Positions 46,101 to 58,100 of a DNA stretch of 64,000 bases are shown here, in pieces (position 1 is the stretch's first letter; every line of letters starts with the position of its first letter). Location: assembly GCF_000381925.1 (NCBI RefSeq), contig NZ_KB907308.1, forward strand, positions 1,426,001 through 1,490,000, written 5' to 3'. The notes under the pieces were generated by a model that had not been told where the DNA came from, searched no databases, and saw nothing but the letters and a program-made list of their open reading frames with translations. The translations under genes were made by a program, and so were the position numbers. The DNA comes from Nocardia sp. BMG111209 (GTDB lineage: Bacteria; Actinomycetota; Actinomycetes; Mycobacteriales; Mycobacteriaceae).

Positions 46101-49100
46101 GATATTCGCGTCGTCGTCGACATCGATGTACGCGCGGAACGTCCACTCCTCCGGCGCGAAGACCAGCCGGATGTCCGACCAGACGATCCGGTGCGCGGTC
46201 TGCGTGAACCATGCCTTGTAGACAGCCTCTTTCGCGGAGAACAGCACGCGATCCCAATGAACACCGCCGTGCCGGCCGAACTCGGTGAGCCACCGGCGCT
46301 CCTCGGCGACCGCCACCGTGTCGAGCACTCCGTCCGGCAGCGGTGCGTGGTCCTCGGCATCGATACCGACCGACCGCACCGACCGCGAATCCGCAACCGC
46401 CGCAGCATAATAGCCATCTTTGTGCGTGATACTGCCCACGACACCGTCCGGCCACAGCGGAACCCCCTTGTGCCCGCGCAACACCGCGAAAGCTCCGTGA
46501 CCTAGTCCGGCCAGCGCGCGCCGCGCGGCCGCGCGGCCGTTGATCAACTCCACCAGTCGCTTGTTCGCCTCGCGGCCGGTGACCAGGGCTTCCGCCTCTT
46601 CCGGCAGCAATTCACCGGCCGCCTCGCGCCCGACGATCTCGGCCGTGTGCAGTTCCGGCAGCAGCCGCGCCATCATCGGGACATCGGCCGCCGCCGCACC
46701 CGCACCGCCGAAAGTTCCGGAGTCCGAGCGTCCTTCGCTCGCGGCGTGCCCCAGTGCCCACGGCGGTACGTCCCGCGACGGCCGGGCCACTGCCGGATCT
46801 CTCGATTCGCGCGCCTTCGCCGGAGGCAGATCCAGATCGATGTCCGGAGTGGATGCCGGGGCCGGGGCGGTCAGGGCCGGGACGGCCGGCCGCTCGAGTG
46901 CTGCTGCCGCTTGCCTCGTCGCCACGATCACATCGGATTTCGCGGACAGTGCGCGGACGATCGTGGCCATTGCGGCGGGGCTCATGAAGTCGGCCACGGT
47001 GTCGCGCAGGTCGGTCAATTCGACCAGCAGCCGGGCGATTTCGCGGTGGGCGTCGCGGAAGGTCCGCTCCTGCGGGTAGCGGGTCGTGGCGGCGGCCAGG
47101 AGGTCGGCGGCGCGCTTCAGCAGGCCGAGTCCGGTGGCGGTGTCGCGGGTGCGGGTGAGGTGGTACACGGCGGTATCGAGCAGGCGCGTGAGCTCGGCCG
47201 CCCGCAACGGCGGGTCGGCGGTGCTCGTTACCGCGGCGGCGCCGGGTGGGGTGGCGAACAGCTCGACGACGGCACGATCGACGCCGGATTCTCTGCGGGA
47301 CAGCAACATTCGGTCTATCTCGGTGACCGGGGCCGGAACCTCGCCGTGCGCGAACGGAGCCGCGATCACCATGGCGATGGCGCCGAAAATGCTGCGGTAC
47401 TGCTCCTCCGGCTCGTCCCCGGGTGACAGCAGACGCCGACTCGCCGAGGGGATCAGACGCAGATTGTGTTCCAGCTGAAATTCCAGGCGACCCAGGCCCT
47501 CGGCGATGAAACCGGTCTGTCGCAGCACCGCGGCCGTGTCGATACACGCCGCCACGCTGTCGAACAGCGTTTCGGCCGCCGCTCGCATATCGCGGACGAC
47601 CGGGATCCAGCCTTGCAGGTGGCCCACCGCGCCGAACAGGGTTTCGTAGTCCGGGACGTCGTCGGCAGGCGGAGTGTCTTCGCCGATTCGATATCGCAGT
47701 TCGAGCAACAGGATGTTGAGTGCGCGTGCGGCGCCGACGAATTCCGCGGCGGGAGGTGTCTCACCGCGACGCAGCATGTCGAGATGACCGGCCAGGGCCC
47801 AGTGCAGATGCCTGAGCGCGGTATGGGCGTCACTGTCGGTCAACTCCGCCATCCGATCGGAGAGTTCTTCGAAAGTGGCATTCGGGAGATCGGACATGTT
47901 CAATTCCGGCGGCGGCACGCTCGCGTCCGGAGCCATTGCCGACAGCGGCGCGGACTCCTGGGGTCCGTCGGCCACACTCGGGTTCCACGGCCGCCCCGAA
48001 GTCATCGAATAGCGGGTGTCGACGGGGAACGACCGCGCATAGCGCGGCAGCATGGGGAGCACCGGCGGGATCCCTGCCGCTGCGGGGGGTATCCGGGCAC
48101 CGATCGCGCTCAGAAGATTCGGCATGAGACCGTTGTCCAGTGCCGAGACCACACTCGCACCGGTATCCCGCGCCGAAGCCCACTCCAGGCTGGCCGTCGT
48201 CCAGGCGACGACGTACTCGTTGTGCACGAATCCGATCTGTTCCGGTGTCAGCAGCCCGTACGACGCGGCCCGAGTCAGCCGGATGGTGTCGTGGATGAGC
48301 CGCTCGATCGCCCCCAGGATGCCGTAGGGCGGCTTTGCCCGGCCGATACCGGTCAGCAGGTGCAGGCGTCCCGCGTCGTAGTCGCGCGGCGCTACCCGCC
48401 ACAGCTCCCAGTCCAGCACCACCACCTCGATCCGGCCGTCCACAGCGACGAGGAGCAGATTGCCGAAATGCGGGTCACCGTGGACGATCTGGCTGCGCAC
48501 CGGATCCATCAGCCAAGACCACCTCACCACCGGCGCGAAGGGGTCGTGCCGAGGGATACGGAGGGCCGCGAAATACGCGCCGAATTCGTCGTACGCAGCT
48601 CGATACCGCTCCGTCTGTTCGGCCGCCACCTGCCGGATGAATTCGCCCGTATCGATGTGTGGCACCGGCACGGCGGCGAGCTCCCGATAGAGCTCGTCGA
48701 GTTCGCTCACCAAGAGCTCCACCGGCGGCGAGTCCATATCGGCGACACGCTGGGCGTCCTCGACGAATCCGAGGATCTGGACGCCGTGCACCCGCCGGCC
48801 GTCCGGCAGTACGACGCGGTCGAGCAGCCCGAACAGCCGGAGACCCCGGCGGACGCGGTATTTGGCGAGTATCTCGTAGATTCGCCATTCGAGTTCGGGC
48901 CTGGCGTCCAGTCCGTCGCCACCCGACAGCCGGATACGTACCAGGAATCGACCGGTTTCCGGATCACCGACGGGGATGTTGAGATTGTAGTTTCCGGCCA
49001 TGGCCTGCGGCAGTTTTCGGAGTGCGGCTTCGACCAATCGCCGCGCGACGTCCTCGGGCATGGGCACACGGTGGTCCGCCGGGCCGGGAGACGCACCGCG

Positions 49101-52100
49101 GGGAAGGTATTCGGCGATCGTCAGCAACCCCGGGATCCGATCCGGCTCGGCCGGGCCCGCGTCGTGCCGCGCCGGGTCCGGGTGTTGCGGGCTCTCCGCC
49201 GCGAGCCGGGTCGCGAGGCGATACGCGACACGGTCCGCGATATCCGCGGCCGCTCGATCCGAGCGGCCGTGCCAGAACACTTCCAGAAAGGCGGCGAGCT
49301 GGTCGCTGTCGAATTCGGCGAGGTGCCGGTCCCATTGTTGCCGAGTCGCCAGGGCGATCGCTCGAATCAACGGGTTCGACGAATCGGCTTCCATACTCTT
49401 CGTCAATCGGATGAGTACCTGCTGCCGGTGCAGCGCGAAGCGCAATTGCCGGACCGCGAGGGTGTGGGCTGTCGAGGCGAGCGCGGCGCTGTCGTCGCCG
49501 ACCGCAGCGGTGGCCTCCGCGATGATGTTCTGGGTGACGATTTCGCTGCCCACGACGCGCAGAATCTCCTCGAACAGCGCATCCGGGGTCAGCGGTCGTC
49601 CGGGTGCCCTCGCGACCGGTTCGCCCGGCACCGGGATCGCCGAGAACACCGGTTCCACACTCCAGGGCAGGGTGGGCCGATCCGATCGGGCATCCCCGGG
49701 GGTCGCCTGTAGTTCTGCCAGCCCCTGTGCCAGTTCGTCCCGCAGCCGGCTACCGACGACGAAATATTCGTGCGCGATCTCCGCGATCCGCGGTGTGCTG
49801 ATGTGCACATGACGCTGTGTCCAGGCGGCGTTCTGCATTCGCGTGTGCAGGCGGTCGAGCGCCGCGGCTACGGCACGCAGGGACGGGTGGTCACCGAGTT
49901 GGTTCAGCTCGGTCAGGACATCGATGGCGCGCCGCAGGTTACGAAGTCCGGACACATGATCGGTGGTGTCGACCAGTTGATGCATCGCGATCGTCAGCAG
50001 ATCGCGCACGTAATCGGCGCCGGTCTCGGCGCGGCGATCTCCTCCGGCATCCTGCGCTTGCGCGAAAGCTGTTGCGCGATCGGGCAATCGAGCGAAGGCG
50101 GTGGCGAGCACCGGATCGGGTTGCCGACGGGATCGCGTGTCCAGGTAGCTGTCGGCGAGATCCACCCGAAACAGCGTCTCGCGGCCGTTGCCGTCGGACC
50201 GGATCGCCATCGCGGTCGCAATGAGTTGTGCCCGTACCTTTTCGACGGATGGCCCCCGCAGCGCCGTGGCGAGATCGGTCAGGTGGTCGTAGATCTCGGC
50301 GAAACCGATCGGCAAGTCGTGCAGCGGATTGGGCGCGTATTGCAGGGCCCGGACCGTTCCGAGGACATTCGTGACCGCCTCCGCACTGCGGTGCATGTCG
50401 AACTCGAGGTCCGCCCAGCCGGTGACGGCACGCGCCGTGTCGACCAGATCCTGTTCATCCGTCCAATCCGGATCTCCCGATGCGACGAGTGCGGCCATCG
50501 CGGCACCGGATCTGGCTCGCAGCTCGGCCAGCACGGCGTTCAACGCCCGTCCCGGATCGGTCAGGTACGTCATCGGCGGCGTCTCGCCGCGCTCGACCGC
50601 CGCCGATCGTTCGGCGACCCGATCGCGCAGATCCACCATGGCTCGCCACGCCGCCGCGGTGGTGAGACCGGCTGTCCAGTCCCGCAATTCATCGGCCGTC
50701 ACCGCGTCCCCGGCCGGGGCGGGAACCGGGTCGGCGGCCGGGCCGGCGGGGGCGCGGAGCTGGGGCACCTTCCGCTCGCGGCCGATCCGAGTCGTGGGTC
50801 CCGCGGATCGCGTCCAGTCGACGACGGTGTCCGGACCGATCGGGGACTCGGGAGTTCCGTTGCGGTGGAAGATGATCGCCGAGACGGTCGCGCCGCCCAC
50901 CTCGAGCTCCGCCAGTTGCGCGAGGCGGTCGCGTGCCTGCGGTCCGGTGAAGTTGTGCTGTGCCGGTTCGCCGTCCGGTCTCGGGATCGTCTCGTGCAGC
51001 TGTAACCCACCCGTGTCGTCGGTGGTGATGCTGAAAGCGTGAGCGTCGACATAGTCGGGCCGATCGTCCCGGTACTGGATCGTCAGTATCGCCAGATCGG
51101 CGAGGTCGCCGGAATCCTCGATCCGGGCCACGAATTCGGCGATCGACCCGCCGGTCCATCGACCGTGCGCATATTGGGCGAGTTCACGTGCATGGATACC
51201 GATCTGCCGCATGATCGCGCGAGAGTCCGTGTCGGGGAGCGTGATCGGACAGGTCTCGCCGTAGCGTCCGCGGGCGAACTCCAGTTCGCCGACACCGCAC
51301 AGTGCCTGCACCACAGAGCTGTTCGCAGGGCCGGCCGCACCACGCGCATCCGGGGGCACGGTCGTGAGGGGCTCGAGCATTTCGACGATCCGGTCCCGCA
51401 TCGCTTCGATATTGCGCAGCTGGACACGGGTGTGTTCGAACAACTTCCGATCGCCCGGGGCGGTACTTCCTTCGAAGTGCTCGAGCGTACGGCGGCCGTC
51501 CGTGAGCCGGGCTTCGACCATCGCGAGGTCTTCCTCGAGTCGTAGCCGTTCTCGTGCAACGGCTTCGGCGTCGTTACCGCGCACGAGGGCATGACTGTCG
51601 AGGACACGCCAGGGTACCCCCGCGCGATCGAGTGCGGCGCGCAGTTCCGGATCGGGTGCTTCGGGAAGGTTGATGTGGTCGATATCGGCGAGCGTGATCC
51701 CACCGTGGATCTGGCTTTCGACGAACTGATGCTGCCGGAAGGCTCCACCGAGGTAGTCCCGGTTCATTCCGGCCAGCGGGCGATCCTCCTCCGGGGTATT
51801 CGCGGACAATGTTCCGACACAGAACGATTCCGGCTGCGGGTCGAGCAGCGGCGAGGGTATGGTCCGGGCCGGTTTACCGCCGATCCTGGAACCGGAGTAG
51901 ACGAGTGAATCGCCGACACAGAAAGTGGCGCGCTCGCGGACATCCTGCTTCAGCACCAGCTCGATCCGGCCGTACATCGCCAGACTTTCCGTCTGCAATC
52001 CGACCCGGCCGCCGGGCGAACCGGCTGAGATGCCGGCGTCCGACAGCCCGGCCGGGTGTTCACCGGCGATGAGCACATACCCGTAGACCGGCCGAGAACG

Positions 52101-55100
52101 CGGATCCATGTCCTCGGGGTTGCCGAACCACCGGTCCTCCAGCCGCGCCACGTCCGCGCGGAAACCACCTCCCAGCGTCCCCTCGAACTGCGTGGTGAAG
52201 CGACCGGCGGCGAGCAGACCGAACAACGCCTCGGGTCTGATCCGGACCGCCAGCGGCTTGCCCTCGACCAGATCGCTGAGTTCGCGCGTCATCCGCGCCT
52301 CGACCTCGGCGACACTCAGACCGAGGTCAGCGGCCAGACGTCCGGCCTGCTGCATCACGGCGTGCCGCTGCACGAGTTGGCCTCGTACGGCGGGATCGCG
52401 TGCTTGTGGGTAGCGGGCGAAGAAATCCTCGTTGCGCCGCGCGACCTCGGGTGTGCGGTCCGGATCACCGAAAGCCGCCTGTCCGAATTCGTACAGCCGG
52501 ATGTAGTCGTCGAGCATCGCGCGGTCCAGGGCGCGGATGATCGGCCGCGGCCGGGCTCGCTCGGGCCCCACCGCGACGGGTGCCGCATCGGGGACCTGCG
52601 GTACCGCCGATTCGTCCGCGTCGGCGGCACCCGGCTCGAACAGGTCCAGCACTGCGGGCAGGTTCCTGGCCAGTGCCGAATGCACCTCACCGCGGCCGGC
52701 CATCGCGATCAGCTCGTCGCGGCTCACCCACCGGGCCTCCGCGACTTCCGTGTCGTCCACGATCGGATCGAACCGTTCCCTCGTCTCGGCGACGAGGACA
52801 TGGTATTTCCAACCGCGGGGTCCGTGGATCACGTGCGTCCCCGTATGCGCCAAACCGGCGAGGTACTCGGCGTTCGCGCCGAGCTCCTCGCTCATCTCCC
52901 GGGCCGCCCCCTGGGCCGGGGTCTCCGCCGAACACAGTGCGCCACCGGGGAGTTGCCAATTGTGCTGGGAATAACCGGAGTTCGACCGGCAGACCAAGAA
53001 CCGCTCCGCGCCGAACCGGTCCACGTGCCGCACCAGAACACCCGCCGCACCGTAATGACCCCAGTACCCGGGCTCGACTTCACGGTCGCCGGACATTCCG
53101 GGGTCGTCGACGATCCGGAACGGATATTCAGGTTCGTCCGGTGTCGCAACCCGATTCGGCCCCGAGATCGGTTCGCGGGCAGGCTCGGTGCGCTCGGTCG
53201 ATTCGCGGCCGATCCGGGTCCGGGGACCCGGGGATCGTGTCCAGTCGACGGCACTGTCCGGACCGATCGGAGATTCGGGAGTTCCGTTGCGGTGGAAGAC
53301 GATCGCCGAGACGGCCGCTCCGGCGGCCTCGAGTTCCGCCAGTCGGTCGAGGTAGCGGTAGGCCGGTAATCCGGTGAAGTTGTGGTGTTCCGGCTCGCCG
53401 TCCGTCCGCGGGGTCACGTGATGCACATGCAACGCGCCGGTGGCATCGGTTGTGAGGCTGAGGGTGTGGGCGTCGATGTCGTCGGGTCGGTCGTCCCGGT
53501 ATTGGATGGTCAGTAGTGCCAAGTCGGCCGGGTCGCCGACGTCCGCGATACGGCGGACGAATGCGCCGATCGATCCGCTCGTCCATCGACCGTGGGCGTA
53601 CTGGGCGAGTTCGCGTGGGTGAATCCCGATCTGCCGCATGATCGCACCGGCGGCCGGATCCGGGAGCGTGATCGGGCAGGTTTCGCCGTAGCGCTCGCGG
53701 GCGAAGCCCAGTTCCGCCACTCCACAGAGTGCCTGCACCACAGCGTGGTTCGCGGTATCCGGCTCGGTGTCGTCGAGTCCGTCGCGGTCACGCAGATGCT
53801 CCGCGACGGCGCGTGCCAGAACCCGAGCCGGAGTCGACCGGACCAGTTCCCGGTCCGCGTCTCCTCCGGGCCGGGCCTGGGCATCGTCGAGCAGCAGCGC
53901 CGAAAGCCGCGCGACCGCACGATAATAGGTTCGTCCGTGGTTCGGTCCGAGCGTTGCGGTCAGTTCCCCGGCCGGCAGATTCCGCAGCAGTCTTCCCTCG
54001 ATGGCGGCGCGCTGATTGTCCCCCAGTTGGGCGAGGCAGCGGTCGAATGCCTCGACATCGTTGTCGCGAGCATCCTGAACCACCGCCAACGGTTCTTTGC
54101 CTGCCCGCTCCTCCAGCAGGCGGGCGAGTCGCAGAAAAGCGGTGCGCTGTGCCGTCCGCACCGCACCCGCCGAGCGACCCAACAGCTCTGCGGTTCGCTG
54201 GACCGGCAGCTCGTGCGCGAACCGAAGTCCCAGCAGTCGTTGCGGCTCCGGCGCGAGTTGCTCGAGGCACTCGATCACAGCGTCCGCATCGTTGTCCATC
54301 GCGTCCCGCACCACCCGGGGTAGCCGCGCCACGATACTGCTGCGGCGCAGCGCTGCCACCAATTCCGCGGTCGGCACCTCGGGGTGCGATTCCGTGGGTA
54401 CGGCAGATTCGGCCGTGCCCGGCTCCCGGGTCGCGATTCCGGTCCGAGTGCGAGCCTCGGCCACGAGGTTCCGGACGTTGAGGACGACCCAGCCCTCGAG
54501 ATCCCGGGTACCGATCTGATCGATCCGCCGCACCGCGTTCGCGCACGCCGCATCGTAGATCTCCCGGGCCGTCCCCGGTGACCGCACATTGGCCCGGACC
54601 CACGGAAACACGTTGTGCGCGAAGTGTTGCCGGAGCAGGGCGACGGCTTCCTCCGCGTGCCCCCGCGCGAGGAGTTCGTCGAACCGCTGCCGGATCGAGT
54701 CTCCGGATCCGTCCTGGTTGCCGGGACGGCCACGGACCCAGCCACCGCCGTCGGCACGAGTTTCGCCGAGGCGGCGTACCTCTTCGCGGTCCGGCGCTCG
54801 CAGTCGGGGATCCTCGTCGACCGGCTGCTCGGCCGTCGCGGTATTCGCGACGGGGGCCGGGGACGCGTCGGCGATCCGGCTTGTCCGGGCGGCACCCGGT
54901 GCCCACGGCGAAGGCTTCGGCGATGTGTCCTGCGTCGGTGCGGGCCGGTCCCCGGCGGGGCGATCCGGCCGGAGCCCGGCCAGAACGGGATCGAGGGCGG
55001 ATCGCAGGGCGGCCGGAATCGGGTAACCGAGCCACTCGGCGGCCAGCAGGATGAGTTGCTCGGCATCGGAGTGGTCGGGCGCCGCCCGGCGGAGCGCCAC

Positions 55101-58100
55101 GCTGACCGTCGACTGCGGCACTCCCGCGAGGTGTGCGATGTGACGCTGTGTCGGTCTGCCGGTGAATCCGGTGGCCAGGAAATCGAGATAGCGCATGCGC
55201 AGCAGCGGGAACCCGGCGACGGACATGGCGGCATCGGGCAGGGATTCCGGTGCGCCACCCGCCGCGTGTTCGAAAGCTACTGCCGCGAAGTACTTTTCGA
55301 GCGCCTCGAGCAGGGGCGCGCAGGACGGTGCGCTGTGGGCCAGTCGCCGGAATTCCGCGAGCCGGTCGGCGGCCGGGGGGTGCCGGTGCGGTGCCTGATC
55401 GGACCGTCCGAGTATCCCGTCCAGTTCCCGCATCAACACTTCGTTGTGCTCGGCCGACCGCTTGCGGTGCGCTTCGAGCTTCGCCTGCTGCCCGACCGTG
55501 GCCGCGTCCTCGCCCGCGGCCGCCCGGGTGACGAGCTCGATCCGGTGGTGATGGGCGAGCCACCGACTCATCCACCCGGTGAGGTCCTCGAGCCGCACCT
55601 CCCGCAAGGCCCGCTCCGGCATCACCGACAGATGGCGTTGAATCATGTTGACCGCCAGTCGCATCGGCCCCGGAACGATATGTTCCGCCGGAGCCGGCAG
55701 GAGGGCGTTCGGAGCGGCGAGGTCCCGGGCCGTCCGGTCGGCGATCACCTGGTCCAGATTCGCTGCGGGGGCGACTCCGTCCAGCGCTGCGACCGCGTCG
55801 CGGTAGGCCTCGAGAATGTGCAGCGGTACGTCTTCCGGGGACAGTTTGCCGGCGAGCGAATACTCCAGCAGGCCCTTCAATTCCGACAGGATGGCGACGG
55901 AGATGTCGAACGGGGACCGCACCGGATCCAGGGCCGAGCGATGTCCGAAACGCAGATACGCGTCGAGGGCGAGGAATACCGCGCTGCCGTCCTCGGGATT
56001 ACCGTAGGACAGCAGGAAGATCTTTCCGTCCTGTTCGAGCTCCGGAATGCGTTCGGGGGTCAGCACCCAGGCGGAGTCGAAACGTAGATAGTCGTAGACC
56101 TGTTCGAGCGCGGCCATGAATCGGGCGGTGTCGACTCCCGCGTCCCGCAGGTCGTGGAGCCACGTGTCGAGCGGATCGTCCTCGGTGACCGCATCCGGGG
56201 AATTGCGCACCGACAATTCGCCCCAACGCCGGAATGCGAACTGATCGACCGGCTCCGTGGCGTCGGGCTTCCGCACCCACGGCGACGGTGCGGGGGCTGC
56301 ACCGGCTGCGGGGTCGTCCACCGCGGACCGCACCTCCGACGTCGGCCGACTGCCGGAAACCCCTCCGGCCTCGGTGAAGTCGCGCTCGACCTCGAGATAT
56401 TTCTCGGCCGATTCCAGGCCACGTCGCTGTTTCGAGGTGAGGGTTCCGGTGCGCTCGCGTGCCCGCAATCCGACGGCGAGTTCCTGCACCCGTTGCCGGA
56501 ACGGCTTCCCGGCGTCGTGGCGGGCCCAGCTGTCGCCGCCGAGTTCGATCAATTCGGCTCTGAGGCGCTGCAATTCGGCCCGCCGTCCGGCCAGGTATTG
56601 CGCGACCGTATTCGAGGCGCCGTCCGGGTCCCGCCGGTTGCCGGGGGCGAAGCCACCGCCGGTCGCGTAGGTCACGGCGAGTTGCTCCGGGCGACTCTTC
56701 CCTCGCTCGAACCGGCGGCCGTGATCGAGCGGATTGCCGTCGAGGCCGAGGGGGTCGTCGGCGTCGGGCACCCTCATCGAACCCCGCAGCGGGCGTGCGG
56801 ATCCGGAGCCGGTGCTCGGGGCACGAGTCTCGGCGCGTGTGGGAACACGGCCTGCCGCGGCGCTCCACGGGGTTCCCGCGGCGGCCGGTGGCTCGGCGGA
56901 ATTCGTTGCGGCAGTGGTCTTTTCGGTCGTGTCTGCGGGTCCGGCCAGCGCCGCCGCCGCGACGGTGACATCGTCGCGGCCGCCCGCCTCGATGGCGGCT
57001 CGCACGAGAGCGCGGGGGACGGCGCTGATATCGCCGTCGGACTCCGCGAGCGCCTCACGGAGAATGTCCGCGAGGGGCGTGGGGTCGTCCGGGCTGATCG
57101 GCTCCCACATTCCGTCCGAGGTCACCACGACGATGCCGGGGCCGGAGACGCCCTCGACCGTCGTCGCATGCGATTGCAGCCCGTCCAGGGAACGGCCGAG
57201 GCAATGGGTGAGGCCGCCGCCGAACGGCGAATGCTCGGCCTGCTCGCGGGAGAAACCCAATCCGTCCATGACCCTCTGGACGTTCGAGTCGTCGACGGTC
57301 AGCTGCTGCGCGGGTTGCCCGTCCAGCGGTATCCAGTACACCCGGCTGTCGCCGACCCAGTCGACGGTGAGCCGGCCGGATTCCAGCAACGCGACGGCGA
57401 TCGTGGTGGCGGGGGAACTGTCGGCGCCGGCTTCGGGGTCCAGGGCGAGCACTGCCTCCTGGGCGGCCGCCACCGCACCCCGGACCGTGGCGACGGGGTC
57501 GATCCGGCCGGTGCGGGCGGCCCGATCCAGCGCCGCGGCAACGTATTCGCGCGCGGCCTCCTGGCCGGCGGCGGAGGCGCGGTGACCGCCGCGCGGCCTG
57601 GACAGCCCGTCGAAGACGAGCATCGCCGTGACCTCCTCGCCGCCGACGGTCGCCGTCAGCAGCAGGAAGGCATCCTCGTTGTCCGGGTGGTCCGGACTTC
57701 GAACACTCGCTGCCGCAACCGAACCCAGGTCCTCCTGGCTGAGCTCGGCTTCGACGTACTCGCGCGGGGAAAGGCCCGAACCCAGGCGTTCATCGAGTTC
57801 GTGAGCGCGAGCCGTGGCGGCGCGCAGCCGCTGCGCGGCATCCTCTCTCGCTCGTTCCGAGGTGTCGGCCTCCTCGATGCTGCGCACCATGGCGCCCATC
57901 AGCCATGCGTCGAGTCGTTCCCGCAGGGGGCCGAGTCGCCGGATCGCCCTGTCGTATTGCTGCGCGATGTTGTCCGATGTGGTGTGCGGCAGCATCGAGA
58001 CGGTCTCGAGCCAACTGGTGAGGCCCTGCAGCGCATGGTAATCCGCCACCGAAGGATCCGACGCGCTCCCGTCGAGCGGGTCGTCGTCGTCGACGCGCTG

